This document shows, piece after piece, positions 34,009 to 45,329 of a DNA stretch of 64,000 bases. The notes beneath the pieces are model-generated. The model did not search any database and was not told where the DNA came from. It was given only the letters and a program-made list of their open reading frames with translations. Source of the stretch: Sorghum bicolor (taxonomy: Eukaryota; Streptophyta; Magnoliopsida; Poales; Poaceae); assembly GCF_000003195.3 (NCBI RefSeq), contig NC_012873.2, forward strand, positions 43,580,061-43,644,060, in the 5' to 3' direction. The position numbers and the translations under genes are program-made. Each line of letters begins with the position of its first letter. Position 1 is the first letter of the stretch.

Positions 34009-35661
34009 TGTTGACGGTCCTTAAGTATCAAATTTAATCATCAAATAAACAAGGAAAAGGATCCAAATGCAATCAACATCCAGACTTAGGGTTTTATCTG
34101 ACAGAATTCCACGAGTTTTGGTGTTTGTCTATTTTTGCAGGGGGTTATTAGGAAATACGGAAGAAAGGCCCATACGTCGGGATTACATAGAGATATCAAC
34201 GTGCCGCGCAATTATCTTACATCTAGAAGACTCCAGAAGCCACGAGAACAAAGCAGAGGCGAAACGGGGCCTGGCCCAGGGCGCCCGCCCAGGAGACCAG
34301 GGCGCCCGCCCACCTCTAGAGTTCAATCAGGATTCTCTTTCCGGATCAAGCTCCACCGACCTAAAGGATCAAGGATAACCGTTCAATCAATGTCGGTTTG
34401 ATCCAACGGCCCATATTCACTTGAAGGGACTATAAAACCAGACCCCCTGGCCCATGGAGGAGAGAGCCTCTCAACCCTAATTCATTATTATTCAAGGGAG
34501 AAGAAGCCTCTGATCAAGCCTAGAGCCACCACATCAATTAGACATCTAGATTAGCATAGCTACATAGGATTAGAACTAGAAGGAGTGAATCTTCGATTGG
34601 TTTCCGGATCTGTCAGGAGGATTCTTGGTAATGCTCTAATTGTTCTTCTAATTGTTCATCTTGTTCTTCAATATTATGAATATGACTTTGTTCTACTTCA
34701 ATATATTGCTCATGACTTTGCTCTACTTGTTTATATTCAAGACTATATTGTTCTTAGCCTATCATAGTTATATACTTGGCTTAGTTAGATTGGATTTATA
34801 TACATATTTAGGATCGTATAACGTTTATCCATCGGATCCATGGGTAAATGATAGATATTTTGTAGGCGTGGTGCTTATACCGTATTTATCTGCGATTGTA
34901 CCTAATATGCCAGATTGCGGGGTAGTTCGTGATAGTGACAGCTTCATTGATTCTTATATAGTCCCCCTCTCATGTATTGGGTTGGGAGAGCAACATTATT
35001 ACAGGGGAGTGATTGCGATGTTTCTCATATTCCTTGCTAATATCATTATGCATGGGCGTAGTCTTGTTTCGCAATGATTGCTAAGTATACTTGCACTAAC
35101 TATGATATGCTAGACTATATAGTTGTGAATAACTTAGGAAATATTCTTGTAGTTCGTTCTAATTCCATGCTAATGACTTGCTAGAATATCTAATTGAGGT
35201 GCTTATCATATTTATTATGTGGCTAAGTTATGCTGATCAGATTAATTATCTTTGTCACTATTCATTACTTCAAATATCTTTTATGTGACACTTATCCCTG
35301 TATGAAAGAGTTAGATAAATATTCTCAATTGTACATGCAATGATAGATACTCAATCTCATATTGCATTCTATAATCAATATTGATGATTGCTAATCCCTT
35401 CCCAGTGGTAAAAATATAAATAACGATACCTCGAATACTTCACGGTTAAAATGCTACATCGGTATTAATCTGTGCGCTTGCAGATCCCATTCATTATTTA
35501 TTTAGAAGAGCAATTGCATATTTCAATACCGCGTATCTTATATCATGCTGGGGATGACAACTTGGCTTAAGTGGTATGAGGGATAGGTTTGGCATTTTTG
35601 GCACCGTTATCAGAATTAGAAAACTGTCTACTTTTGATAGTGATGTTAAGAATACCCAACA
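34009..35661 (+). repeat. 3' LTR of element A (intact)
   Basis: 1653 bases, TGTTGACGG to CCCAACA, with TATA near 34430. It is the uninterrupted reference for the split 5' LTR. The target duplication GCGGG follows at 35662-35666. Confidence 0.95.
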
Positions 35662-35666
35662 GCGGG

Positions 35667-35885
35667 GCACCCAACGGCGGGGTCCCAGCAGGCCAAGACG
35701 TCGAGGTCGGCTCGGCTTCAGGAGGGACGCTAGCTGGGCCATCAATGGCAGGTCGCCTCCTCACCAGATCTGACGACCTCGACGGATGGCGTCAGAGAAT
35801 GTTGGCTGGAGGATGGTATTGAGATGCGGCGGTGGGGGGGGCGTTGCTGCCGGAAATGTACTGGATCTATAGTGTGTTTCGTCAA
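35667..35885 (+). other. Pre-insertion flank of element A
   Basis: GC-rich sequence that was contiguous with 17641-17662 before A inserted. It probably continues the LINE-related unit. No motif is recognised. Confidence 0.4.
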
Positions 35886-37012
35886 TAGAAAAAGTCTACA
35901 TAACTCTGAAGTGTTGATGGACGTCTAATTTTGGGCTTGACCTATAAAACTGGATAAATGAGACATTAGACTTTGGATATTAGTTCAATTTACCCCTTGG
36001 GTGGTATTCCAGGGCGGTTTCCGCCTACATGGCGGCCAGCGTGCACTGGCAGCCGACGACCCATCCCCTCTCTCTGCCCACGTCTTCTCTCACCGACAGG
36101 TGGTCCCCACTCGTCATCCCTTACCTCTAGCTCTATCTCCTGCCATTCCCATCCATGGTTGTACGACACTAAGCAGTGGAGGTGGAACTGGCGAGGTGCG
36201 CCCCTCCCATCCTCTGACCGGTCTTGGTCGTGAGAATCGTGTAGCAATCATCCCTACCCTTCCTTTTCTCCTCCGATGCAACTCTGGCCATCATGGTGTT
36301 GTTGCCATTAACAGCATGGGAGCTGAGCTTCATACCAGCTCCTCTCCCTCGCCGCCTCCTTGTTAAAGCATGGCCTGAGGACCCTCCGCATGCGCAGCAG
36401 CCACCTCGCCCCTTCATGTGCCCTCTCTAGCTCTCTAGCACCCACACCCATCGCCACCATCGCCATGGCCAAGCCCGCTGCCGTTGGTTCGATCTCCTCA
36501 CCGGAGTGATCTCCCACTATAATTCCACCTCCGATTCACACTGACATAAGGAGCTCACCCAGCCACTCCTTAGCGTCGATACATGCCCACAACGTCTCAT
36601 CGCAGCAATAACCGTGACCGGCTCCCTTCCCAGCGCCGTGAGCCCCGCGCGGTGAGTTCACTGTGGCCTCTCTACACTCTCCACCGCCAGCTAGCTCCAC
36701 GATTTGGTGTCGTCCAGCCATGGATTCAAGTATGAGATGGAGCTGGAGGTGGGAGATAACAGGTGCCACCTGTCGATGAGACAAGATGTGGGCAGAGAGA
36801 GGCAAGGCCGCTAGACAACTAGGCCCCACAGCCATCGTACGTGTCACTGCCTGCCAAGTTGGAGCGCCACGTAGGCAAAACCAGGTGCCCAAAACCATCT
36901 AGGGGTAAAATGATTGGTTTTTGTAAAGTTTAATGTGTTGGATACTGGTTTTATAGGTTGAGGGGGTTAAGTAGACCACCCACGATACGTCAGGGGTTAT
37001 TTAGACTTTTTC
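35886..37012. mobile_element. Mutator-like element with long inverted termini and GC-rich core
   Basis: The left end GAAAAAGTCTACATAAC is mirrored by the right end GTTATTTAGACTTTTTCC. Similarity between the arms (CCTATAAAAC..., TTACCCCT..., GCCTAC(A/G)TGGCG) continues for at least 150 bases, and protein-level similarity (SAHxxSHRQV in both arms) for about 300. Possible degenerate 9-bp duplications (TTTCGTCAA and TTTCCTGAA) flank it. The GC-rich core is typical of Pack-MULEs that carry gene fragments, but I could not identify a source gene. Confidence 0.65.
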
Positions 37013-38939
37013 CTTTCCTGAATGGCGCAAGAAGGACGCCAAAAGACGATCCTGCCCTCGCCGTTCTCACTAAGGCCTTGTTTAGTTTAAAAAAATGGTT
37101 TTGAGGACTATAACAAGGCAACAGATCTAGTGCAAACTCATCGTCCCGTGCAAACTGTGCAAACTCTAATCTGGACCACAGAATGTTGATCCAAGGAGCG
37201 TGGAGAGATTGGGTGATTTTACACTTAACCACTCGCTCTTAATCACACTTTTACAAAACCCTTCCACCTCTCTCATGCCCGTGTGTTGCTACAAGATAAC
37301 TAACATAAAGTTAAATACCACACAATAAAATAATAATACTATAAAAATTAAATATCAACGTCAAAGTGATATTTAATCTAAAAAATAAGGTTTATGAAAT
37401 TAACAATAGCAGAGAACGTTACGTCAGAGGCTCGTTAACTTTACTTTGTAGACCTTTTAGTGACACAACTAAGATAATATTTTTATAGGTAATAAGAGCC
37501 TAATTGGAGGCTTGAGCTAGGAATATTTATGCAAAAAAGAAGTAGAATGGCATCAATAAAATAATGCTTGAGATCACACCATGGCTGATTGTGTTTCAGA
37601 AAATTACATGCATACTATATTATAGCCTATATCACATATACACAATCAACCAACACACATAATCCATAATCTGGTAACACCAAGTTCAAGGATTCCTTCA
37701 TCGTGCTGACCGACAACTATATGGCAACTTCATCCACATAGTACAGCAAAAACATGATCAAATGTTCGATCCCCAGACTGTGGTTCCATGTCGTCCCCCG
37801 CAGGCTCCCTGAAGCTCGCCATGTACCTCGTCGGCTTCAAGACCACGGCCGTGGTGGGAGTTCAACAACGAGCATGACACCCACCTCATCGGCGGCTCCA
37901 CGGTGGCTAGCCGGCTTCGGCGACCCGTACCAGGACTCATTGGCCGGGGGGTATATGCAAGTTAAAACTAAAGGATATATATACAAACTAAAACAACCAA
38001 AAAGATGGTTTCCCTTGAACATATCACAATGCAAATCAATTATATGATTTTTGGGAAATCTTTTTTAGTGACATATATTGATTTATAAGTATCTTAAAAA
38101 CAAAAAAGAAGAATGTTATGCCTTGCTTCGCTAAGAAAAAAATGTATTTCACAAATGGTACTCTCTCAAATTATATTCTGATATTTTTCTTTTGAACAAT
38201 TACATTGCAACTCCACAAATGTCACATACAACCAAATATATAATTTGACATACAACCAAAATGTATTTCACAAATAGCTTCTAAAATTATTTTTTACTAA
38301 AGTGATCCATAGTTTCTTGAAAGAGTAAAATAATGGCAGCTAGCGTATGGAGGCTCCATTTTGCATGTCCTGAGCTAAATCGCAACATGCACTCCAAGCC
38401 ACCTCGACCACTCAGACTAATCTGTTATCAAAAGGGCTTAATAGTTGTGGTCTGTTTAACTAAAGAAAGATTTTAAGTAACCGAAGAAAAAGGATTACTT
38501 TTTTCCCCTGGCTAAGCTAGCTTGTGGAGGCTAGCCGATCTACTATCTCTCAATTACAGTAATACTCTTGATTTGCTGTTATGGAAAATAACACAACTAA
38601 AAATAAATGAGTTAGGAGTTGTATGGCATGCGGACTGCCTATTATAGGACACACCATTGCACGGTCCTATCTATTCTATGTTCAAGTTTTGGACTACCAA
38701 CCAGCCTGCGAACAAATTCCAGGACTTCATTGCAAGCAAACATTTGTAGTTGGTGGTGTCAGGTTCAGACATTATTTTGAAGAATGCAGTTTTACAACCT
38801 GCAATATAAAAACACTATGAACAAAAATTACCATGTGCAATACAACAGGACTCCAGGCACCCTGAACAAGGCATTACCTTCAACATAAACTCCACGTTTA
38901 ACTATAAGGTGATAATATAGGCAACTAGTTCAGAATGCA
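37013..38939. other. AT-rich region with a MITE-like fragment and a short gene relic
   Basis: A GGCCTTGTTTAGTTT segment near 37073 marks an abundant grass MITE family. At 37790-37950 a GC-rich plus-strand segment reads GSLKLAMYLVGFKTTAVVG in one frame and FNNEHDTHLIGGSTVA in another. It looks like a short coding fragment of unknown origin broken by a frameshift. The rest shows nothing I can name. Confidence 0.4.
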
Positions 38940-39115
38940 ATATATTAGGCAACTCAAAAGAAATAAGATTACCAAACATTATATTAGCACCAGAGAAATC
39001 TTAGGCAACTCAGTTGCCAAACACTACATTATAGCACCAAAGAAGTCTTAGGCAACTCAGTTGCCAAACACTACATTAGCACTAGACAAGTCTTGTCAAA
39101 CACTACATTACGTCT
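38940..39115. repeat. Tandem repeat, about 47-55-bp unit, three to four copies
   Basis: The unit GGCAACTCAGTTGCCAAACA followed by CTACATTA...GCACCA...GTCTTA recurs. It contains the palindrome GGCAACTCAGTTGCC. It lies in the presumed 3' flank of the 168-residue gene. Confidence 0.8.
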
Positions 39116-39275
39116 GCATCACCATGCACCAGGAAGTACACCAAAAGAGAATGCACTATCTGCATCACCAGGAACCAGCATAGCCAGCTTAGCATGGACC
39201 AGAATGCAATATATGCATTTATGTATAGTACACCATGCATGCACTAGCTAGACATGTTGCACTTCACAATGCACT

Positions 39276-40928
39276 CTAGTCCTTTGGAAAAAACCTCTTC
39301 TTGACAGTACAGTACAACTTATCCATCCTCTTATCAATGTCATCCACTACCTTCTCAAATAAGTCAGCCAGGTCATCAGAGCTGTCATCGCTTGAGTCGG
39401 TGTAGAAAGCATAAGACACGGTATCACTGTCGAAAGATGATGGCTTGTTGGTCTGTTTGGAATAAATTAGTAAGAATGGATGACAGCTCTGATTTAAAAA
39501 CTATGTTTGTCCAGAACTAGATTTAAAAACTGATGGTGATATCTTTTAGTTCATTCAGCAGCTGTTATATTCTTAAGCAATTGAACAATTCTATCTCAGG
39601 AACCCAAAAGATGATTAAAACAGTACTTAGAAACCTAACAAGGTGAGTTCTTCAACCACTGCTAGCAATATGTTCCATATGTTCAAAAATCAGAAAATAA
39701 GTAGACATATTCTAATCCTAATAACTAAACATCATAAAAAACGAGACAGAATTGCACATGTTACTAATAAAATCTGTACTATATATATGTAAACAGGGTG
39801 TTACAATTTTAGTAAACATCATCAAAACTTAACATCTGTTTTTTTGTTTCCTTGTGCACTATAGGGTGTTACAATTTTAGATACTATGCTACTCAATAAA
39901 ACAATTAAAAATGATTCTTTTCAGGAGTACCTAAAATTATGGCACTGCAAAGTTATGTGCATGTCACTGGAAAAAAAGAACTACGTTTGAGAATTTGGTT
40001 TGCACTATGACCAAACATACAGATATCAATCCTATCACAATACAGAAGCTATACTTTCTGGTCATTTGCCATGGATTACCTAAGTTCAAGACTACAAGTA
40101 TAAATTTACTTGAAACAACAATATAGATGTGTGATCTGTAAATATGAGTTAATCGAAAACTAAACATGTCACTGCTTTCTCGTGTTTGTGTGCAGGGTGG
40201 GTTGGGGTGTATGTGTGATCCTTTTCAGCTCAAATTTGCTTTCCTTTTAATGTTGTTCAATCTTTCACTGATGCCAGTGATCTAGTACATTATTACTAAT
40301 AGAAAACAGCCGGTACACCACAATTCGACATGGAAATATATACCATTCCCCTTCTTTTTGAACTCCCTCTGCTCTATTCCAAATGTAGATCGTTTTAGTT
40401 TTGTCCTAAGTCAATCTTCTCTAACTCGAAGAGTTTATAGGAAAATATATTAACATCTATATCCATACAAGATAAATGAACCTAATTAAAATCCACAAAA
40501 TCCATTGAATAGAACACGAATTCCACCAAATCTGTTAACCACCGCAAACCCTAATACCACAAATCACAAATGCATCAAAGGGGGGAAATCCCTAGTACCT
40601 TCTTCGCAGCCCTCGACGCCGCCATGTCACCGGCCTTCTCGCTTGGATGGTTACCCTTCTTCTTCACCGGGGTTGACGCCTCCCCTTTCTCGAGGTTCTC
40701 ACCGCCGAACGGTTTCCCTTTGCCACCCTTCGCAGGAGGCACGGTACGGGTCTTCTTGAACTTGGATGGCACATCTCCTTTGACGCGGTTGGCACCGGCC
40801 GACCGAGTCGCCGCCGGAGCCACATCGTCATCTGACGAGATGTAGTACGCCTCGGTTTTGACGGTGAACTGACCGCGCTCGTTGCGGGCTTGGTAGCAAC
40901 TGTTGTGGCCGCGCTTGGAGCCCGCCAT
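39276..40928 (-). CDS. Two-exon gene for a small basic-acidic protein (168 aa), unrecognised
   Basis: Exon 1 is 40928-40599 (110 codons) and exon 2 is 39452-39276 (58 codons and TAG). The intron runs from GTACTA to a CAAACAG acceptor, in phase 0. Both exons are open and the total is an exact multiple of three. The N-terminal half (MAGSKRGHNSCYQARNERGQ) is basic, with SSDDD near residue 34 and many Lys/Pro. The C-terminal half is acidic (TDSSDDSSDDLADLFEKVVD) and ends in a likely helix, DIDKRMDKLYCTVKKRFF. I recognise no family. The charge pattern would suit a chromatin or nucleic-acid-associated protein, but that is a guess. The start is the first ATG in a GC-rich leader. It is one of two intact-looking genes here; transcription is unproven. 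Confidence 0.65.
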
Positions 40929-41071
40929 TGCCGCCACCGCCTTGCAACGTCTGCCTTGCTCCCTCCACCTCGCTCCCTTCGCCTCTCTCTGGTGGCTCTC
41001 ATAAATGGTCTAGATGGGAAGGGGAATGGGAAGCGGAAGGGTTTCAGGGGATGGGGTCACGAGTGCGGCTA

Positions 41072-42285
41072 GGTTTTAGGCAAATCCAACTGGGCCAACC
41101 CATTTACAAAATATAGATGCTACACACCGCCGCGCTCGTTGCTTGCCACTTTAGTCCCACCTCGCTAGTACAGGGACAGAAGAATCAACTTAAAAGGCGA
41201 AGCTCTCCTTCTCCAATTGAACTCCTTCTCAGACTCCTATAACATACCGTGACCTGTATTGGGTCTGTTGGGCCGTTGGCTCTCCCCGCTCCATTTGCCT
41301 TGAGCACGGCAAGGCTGATGGCCTTTGACGGACCTAAATGGTTCACAATTTTTTGTCTTTATTTATTTATTACTATACTAGATTAATGTTATGGGTTTTA
41401 AAATCCACATAGTCTATGTTTCTTCATTGCTAAATAATTTTTCTGTCTATATTCTTCCTTTTCATTTCTTTTCAGTTTTCTTTTTTGATTTTATTTTATT
41501 TCATGTCCTTTCCTTATTCTTTTTTTGTTTTAATTTTACCTTTTATTTTATTTTTCTTTTTCTTTTGGTTTTATTTTTATTGTTCTTCCTTGCTTCTATT
41601 TGTTTTCTTTTTTCTTTTTAGGTTTTCTATGTTTCTTTATTTTATATTTTATTTCTTTTTAATCTTATTTTTATCCTTATTTAAATTATTCATTTACTTT
41701 ATTTGCTTTATGCACTTTTTATCATTTGTTAATCATGTTTGTTTTTATATTTTTCTTCTTAGTAATTTTATTTTTTATTTTTATTTTCTATATATATGTG
41801 ATGTTTATGTAGTACGTATATATTTAGTGTTCTATGTTGTGTTATGTCATATTTACGTAGTATACATGTGATATTCTATTATGTTTATTATGGTGTTGAC
41901 TAAGTATACATGTAATTTATAATAGATGTGATGTTCTATAATATATTTAATGAAGTTCTATGATGTATTTAGTGATGTTAATGTTCTATAAATATATTTA
42001 CGATATTTGAAAAGTAATCCTTTGACATTATTTGAATTTTTTATCCATTTTGTGTTTTTATTTTTTCTTATGCTTTTTACTCTAGATTTTATCATTATTT
42101 TTATCTATGTCATGTATTTATGTATTTTTATGTATATTGTAATATCAGTTTCATAAACCTAAAACCAAAATACTATTCTTTTGAATTGATAACATTTTTT
42201 ACAAAGATAAAACATTGTTTGTTGAAATATTCATTAATAAAAATTTATCTAAATATATCCATGTGTGATCATGTTTTGAAGGATT
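41072..42285. other. AT-rich region with a long T-rich tract (41400-41800)
   Basis: A 400-base pyrimidine-biased tract of TTTTATTT/TTCTTTT words. Phe/Tyr/Leu-rich ORFs here follow from composition. TATATTTAGTGTTCTATG-like motifs repeat near 41815-42000. No gene is supported. Confidence 0.6.
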
Positions 42286-43040
42286 TGTTATAAGAAATTT
42301 AATGGTGCAATAAGAATTTAATTTATAACTCTAGTTTAGAAGTTATGACTTTTTTTAATTCGCTAAAACAATTTTGCATGCAGGTTGATGGGATAGCGAG
42401 ACCACCAAATGGATTGGATGGGAGTTGTGGACTCCTCTCCATAATTTTTAGTTGTAGAGATAAATATTCATTAAAAATTTTTTACCTAAATATATCCTTG
42501 TGTGATCTTGTTTCGAATGATTTGTTAGAGCAACTCTAAGAGAGTTGATAAAAATGAATGGCTAAATTCAAGATTTAGCCAACCTCTAAAATAGAAAATC
42601 ATGTAAAAAAACAAAAAAACTCCAACAATCTTTCTAATACAGCGAATCATATGGCTAGCGGGACGTGCATGCTATATTTACCATGCGAGAACTCCGGGAT
42701 AGATGTCTTGCTATTTTAGCAAACCAAATACAATAGCTATTGGACTCTCTTTTCTTTCCCAAAATAGCCAAATATAGAATACATAACATGGATATCTCTT
42801 CTCTTGGAGTTGCTCTTATAAGAAATTTAATGGTGCAATCAAAATTTAATTTATATTTTCGATTTAAGAGTTATGACTTTTTTTAATTCGCTAAAACAAT
42901 TTTGCATACATGGGTGAGTGGGGCCTGGGTTGATGGGATAACTATCATAGCACAGTAAAAACGATGGGAGTTGTGGCTTCACCATGGTGTGGTAGACGGG
43001 TCCTCTTTATAATTTTAGTTGTAGAGATATTATATACTTT
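42286..43040. repeat. Direct duplication (about 240 bp) with a MITE at the junction
   Basis: AAGAAATTTAATGGTGCAAT and the following sequence to TAGTTGTAGAGATA occur at about 42291-42465 and again at 42822-43030. The MITE 42528-42815 sits between them. Confidence 0.8.
42528..42815. mobile_element. Tourist-like MITE copy 2, TSD TTA
   Basis: The ends GAGCAACTCTAAGAG and CTCTTGGAGTTGCTC are flanked by TTA (42525-42527, 42816-42818). It is 288 bases, the same family as 15060-15346, in the opposite orientation. Confidence 0.93.
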
Positions 43041-43948
43041 TTATATAACCTTTTAAACAGTACCAACTCCAAACTAAAATAAAATAAAAATTCTATACAT
43101 ATGCTTTTAAAATTCATACAATTACAAATTCTTTTTACTCCTTAATATATTTTGTATACTCTTTTTCGACATACATTTTAAAATTTAACAATACCAATTT
43201 CAAAAAAATATTGAACCACCACCACCACCACCACTACTACTACAAGATTGTATACGTGCCTATGTAATTAGGGTTGTAATTAGGGTCGATAATGATACTG
43301 AAAAGTTCAGTCTGCTCGAAAAAAGTCTAAAGGTAGGACCTTTAAGCAACCATAATATCTTCGGTCTGCTCGGAAAAAACAAGGACCTTTAAGCAACCAT
43401 AATATCATGTTGGAAGAATTTTCGAAATAGTTCTAAAGGTAGAGTTGGATATGGTTAATTTAACCAATTTTGTACATATTTAGTTAGTTATTAATTGAAA
43501 GTTCAAAATTACCTTTGTGTGAGACTGAACTTCTATGCTTCACGTTCCAGTTAAAAAATCTTGTATGCTTCACAGCACTTTTTATCAGATAACCCTCAAC
43601 TTTAAGATGTTTCATTACAGTCTTAGCTCAGAGAATTGCACTGTATTTCTTCTCATATTGTTATGAGCAAATTGAAGCTAGCACAAAACTTTCTGTGTGT
43701 ATAATAACTCATTTGCATATTTGTATTAACTATGGGTGTTTTGTTTTGTTAGACATAATGGTAATAAGTGCTTTTATGAACCAAAGCTCACATGCATGTT
43801 TGTATGCTTACTATGAAGTCTTCCTCACAGAAGTCTATCAGATTTAATTGAATGCATGACTCCATATATGATTTTTTCATTCAGATCAATGCCAAATTCT
43901 TTGATTGGAATACCATCGCTTTTTATTTAAGAATGTGTTGGCTGCTTT
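43041..43948. other. AT-rich spacer with a CCA/ACT microsatellite and a short duplication
   Basis: An ACC/ACT trinucleotide run lies at about 43217-43244. A duplication containing GGTCTGCTCG and GACCTTTAAGCAACCATAAT occurs at about 43310-43360 and 43363-43405. No gene is seen. Confidence 0.6.
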
Positions 43949-43953
43949 CAATC

Positions 43954-44666
43954 TGTTGATGCAAAAGCTGGATCTGCAAACACAAAGGGCTAATACCCGA
44001 TTTCAAACGTTAAGGCGTGCCAGCCGATTTGACCTTACTATCGGCAAAGGTGATAATTCGAATACTTTGGTCCCGATAACAGCGATGCGCCCGGATGCCA
44101 CGGCCAAGAGGTATTCACGCGGAACTTGAGAATACGTCGAGCTTAAGTCGACGAACTCCTAAGAACTCGTAATGAAAAAAGAAAATATGACGAAGTCGTC
44201 GAAAAAGTAGATGCTGGAAATGAGTAAAAACTTATGTTTGATTGATTGATTGATAGATGATCTCGATTACAAAGCCCTAGGGTCTACTTTTATACCCTGC
44301 TCAAAGAGCTACAATCAGACACGACTAGAACTCGAATTCCAAATTAAACAGAATCCGTATACAAAACAATTTAAACAACTAAGGAAAATATTAAAACTAT
44401 CCTTCCGTGACAAACCAGGACACCACCACAGGCCAATCGGCAACCTTCAGCTTCTTCTTCCGGATCATCGGCAGCCCCTTCATCGTAGCCATCGGCACAG
44501 GTTAATGCTGACCATCATCACCACCCATGGACTTAGTCACATTCAGCTGTCCCTTCATCGGCAACCACCCTCATCGGCAACTCTCCTGCAGACCAGTTAC
44601 TGCTGCCCTATCTTGCCGATCTACATTCTACCGATCCTGGCTACGTGTCCAAAAACGGTGTCAACA
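43954..44666 (-). repeat. 3' LTR of element C
   Basis: Plus-map ends TGTTGATGC and GTGTCAACA, with several ATCGGC motifs. On the minus strand it begins TGTTGACACC. Confidence 0.96.
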
Positions 44667-44667
44667 C

Positions 44668-44680
44668 ATGCCCCCCAATT
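44668..44680 (-). promoter_or_regulatory. Polypurine tract of element C
   Basis: The minus strand reads TTGGGGGGCATG directly before the 3' LTR, the position and composition of a plus-strand primer. Confidence 0.85.
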
Positions 44681-45329
44681 TCGGAGTATGAAATCATTAA
44701 TGCTCCAAAATTCTCCGCAGTAATGATGCCTTTCCGCAATTAATTCTCCCAATTTGGCAACCGACAGCCTAAATCTGATCAAGCTTGACCCGATTCTTCC
44801 GCGGATTCCTCGAATTCCTCAACCTCTCAAACGGACATCTCCACTTTAATCACCCATCGGCAATATTACCGTTACAAGAAACTGCCGATGGACCGATTAG
44901 GAAACCCCGCACAGTGAAATATCTCAACCTCCCAAACAGACATCTCCACTTTACTCGCCCATCGGCAATATTACCGTTACAAGGCGCTGCCGATGGACCG
45001 ACCAGGAGATCCCGCACAATGAAATATCTCTGGATTATGACCGCTTCCTGTCAAATCATCTGCACAATCCCTTGATTACCGTGCGAACAGTTACCATATC
45101 TACCTGAGTACCCTCGGATTTCATGGATACGACAAAGAGATAAGTCAGATTTACCCTTGCCCACTTTGTCCTATAAATAGCTCCTTCTCGGGTACTCCTT
45201 CCCCATCTCATCATTCTACAGCCCCAACTCTACTTTTCTGGTGGCGGCGCTGTTCGAGAGCTCCAAGAACTCCGACGAAGACCTCTCTCCACCAACCTCA
45301 AAGTCCTCGATCATCTTCCTCGCGAAGAA

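Larger units (their letters stand above)
17663..35661 (+). mobile_element. Element A: non-autonomous Athila-like LTR retrotransposon, TSD GCGGG, with nested insertions
   Basis: The LTRs are 17663-18517 plus 27512-28306 (5' copy, split by element B) and 34009-35661 (3' copy). They are about 1650 bases, beginning TGTTGACGG and ending CCCAACA. The 5-bp flanks are GCGGG at 17658-17662 and 35662-35666. After the 5' LTR comes a perfect tRNA-Asp primer site at 28315-28332. The only coding region is gag plus protease-like domains (28466-31110). No RT, RNase H or integrase is present in the remaining 2.2 kb of its own sequence. It must therefore have moved with enzymes supplied by a relative. I count about 14 differences in the first 480 bases of the LTR pair (about 3%). 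Confidence 0.95.

Noticed and set aside
41391..41871. Phe/Tyr-rich ORFs resembling membrane segments
   Set aside because: They come from a 400-base T-rich tract with no codon structure or homology.
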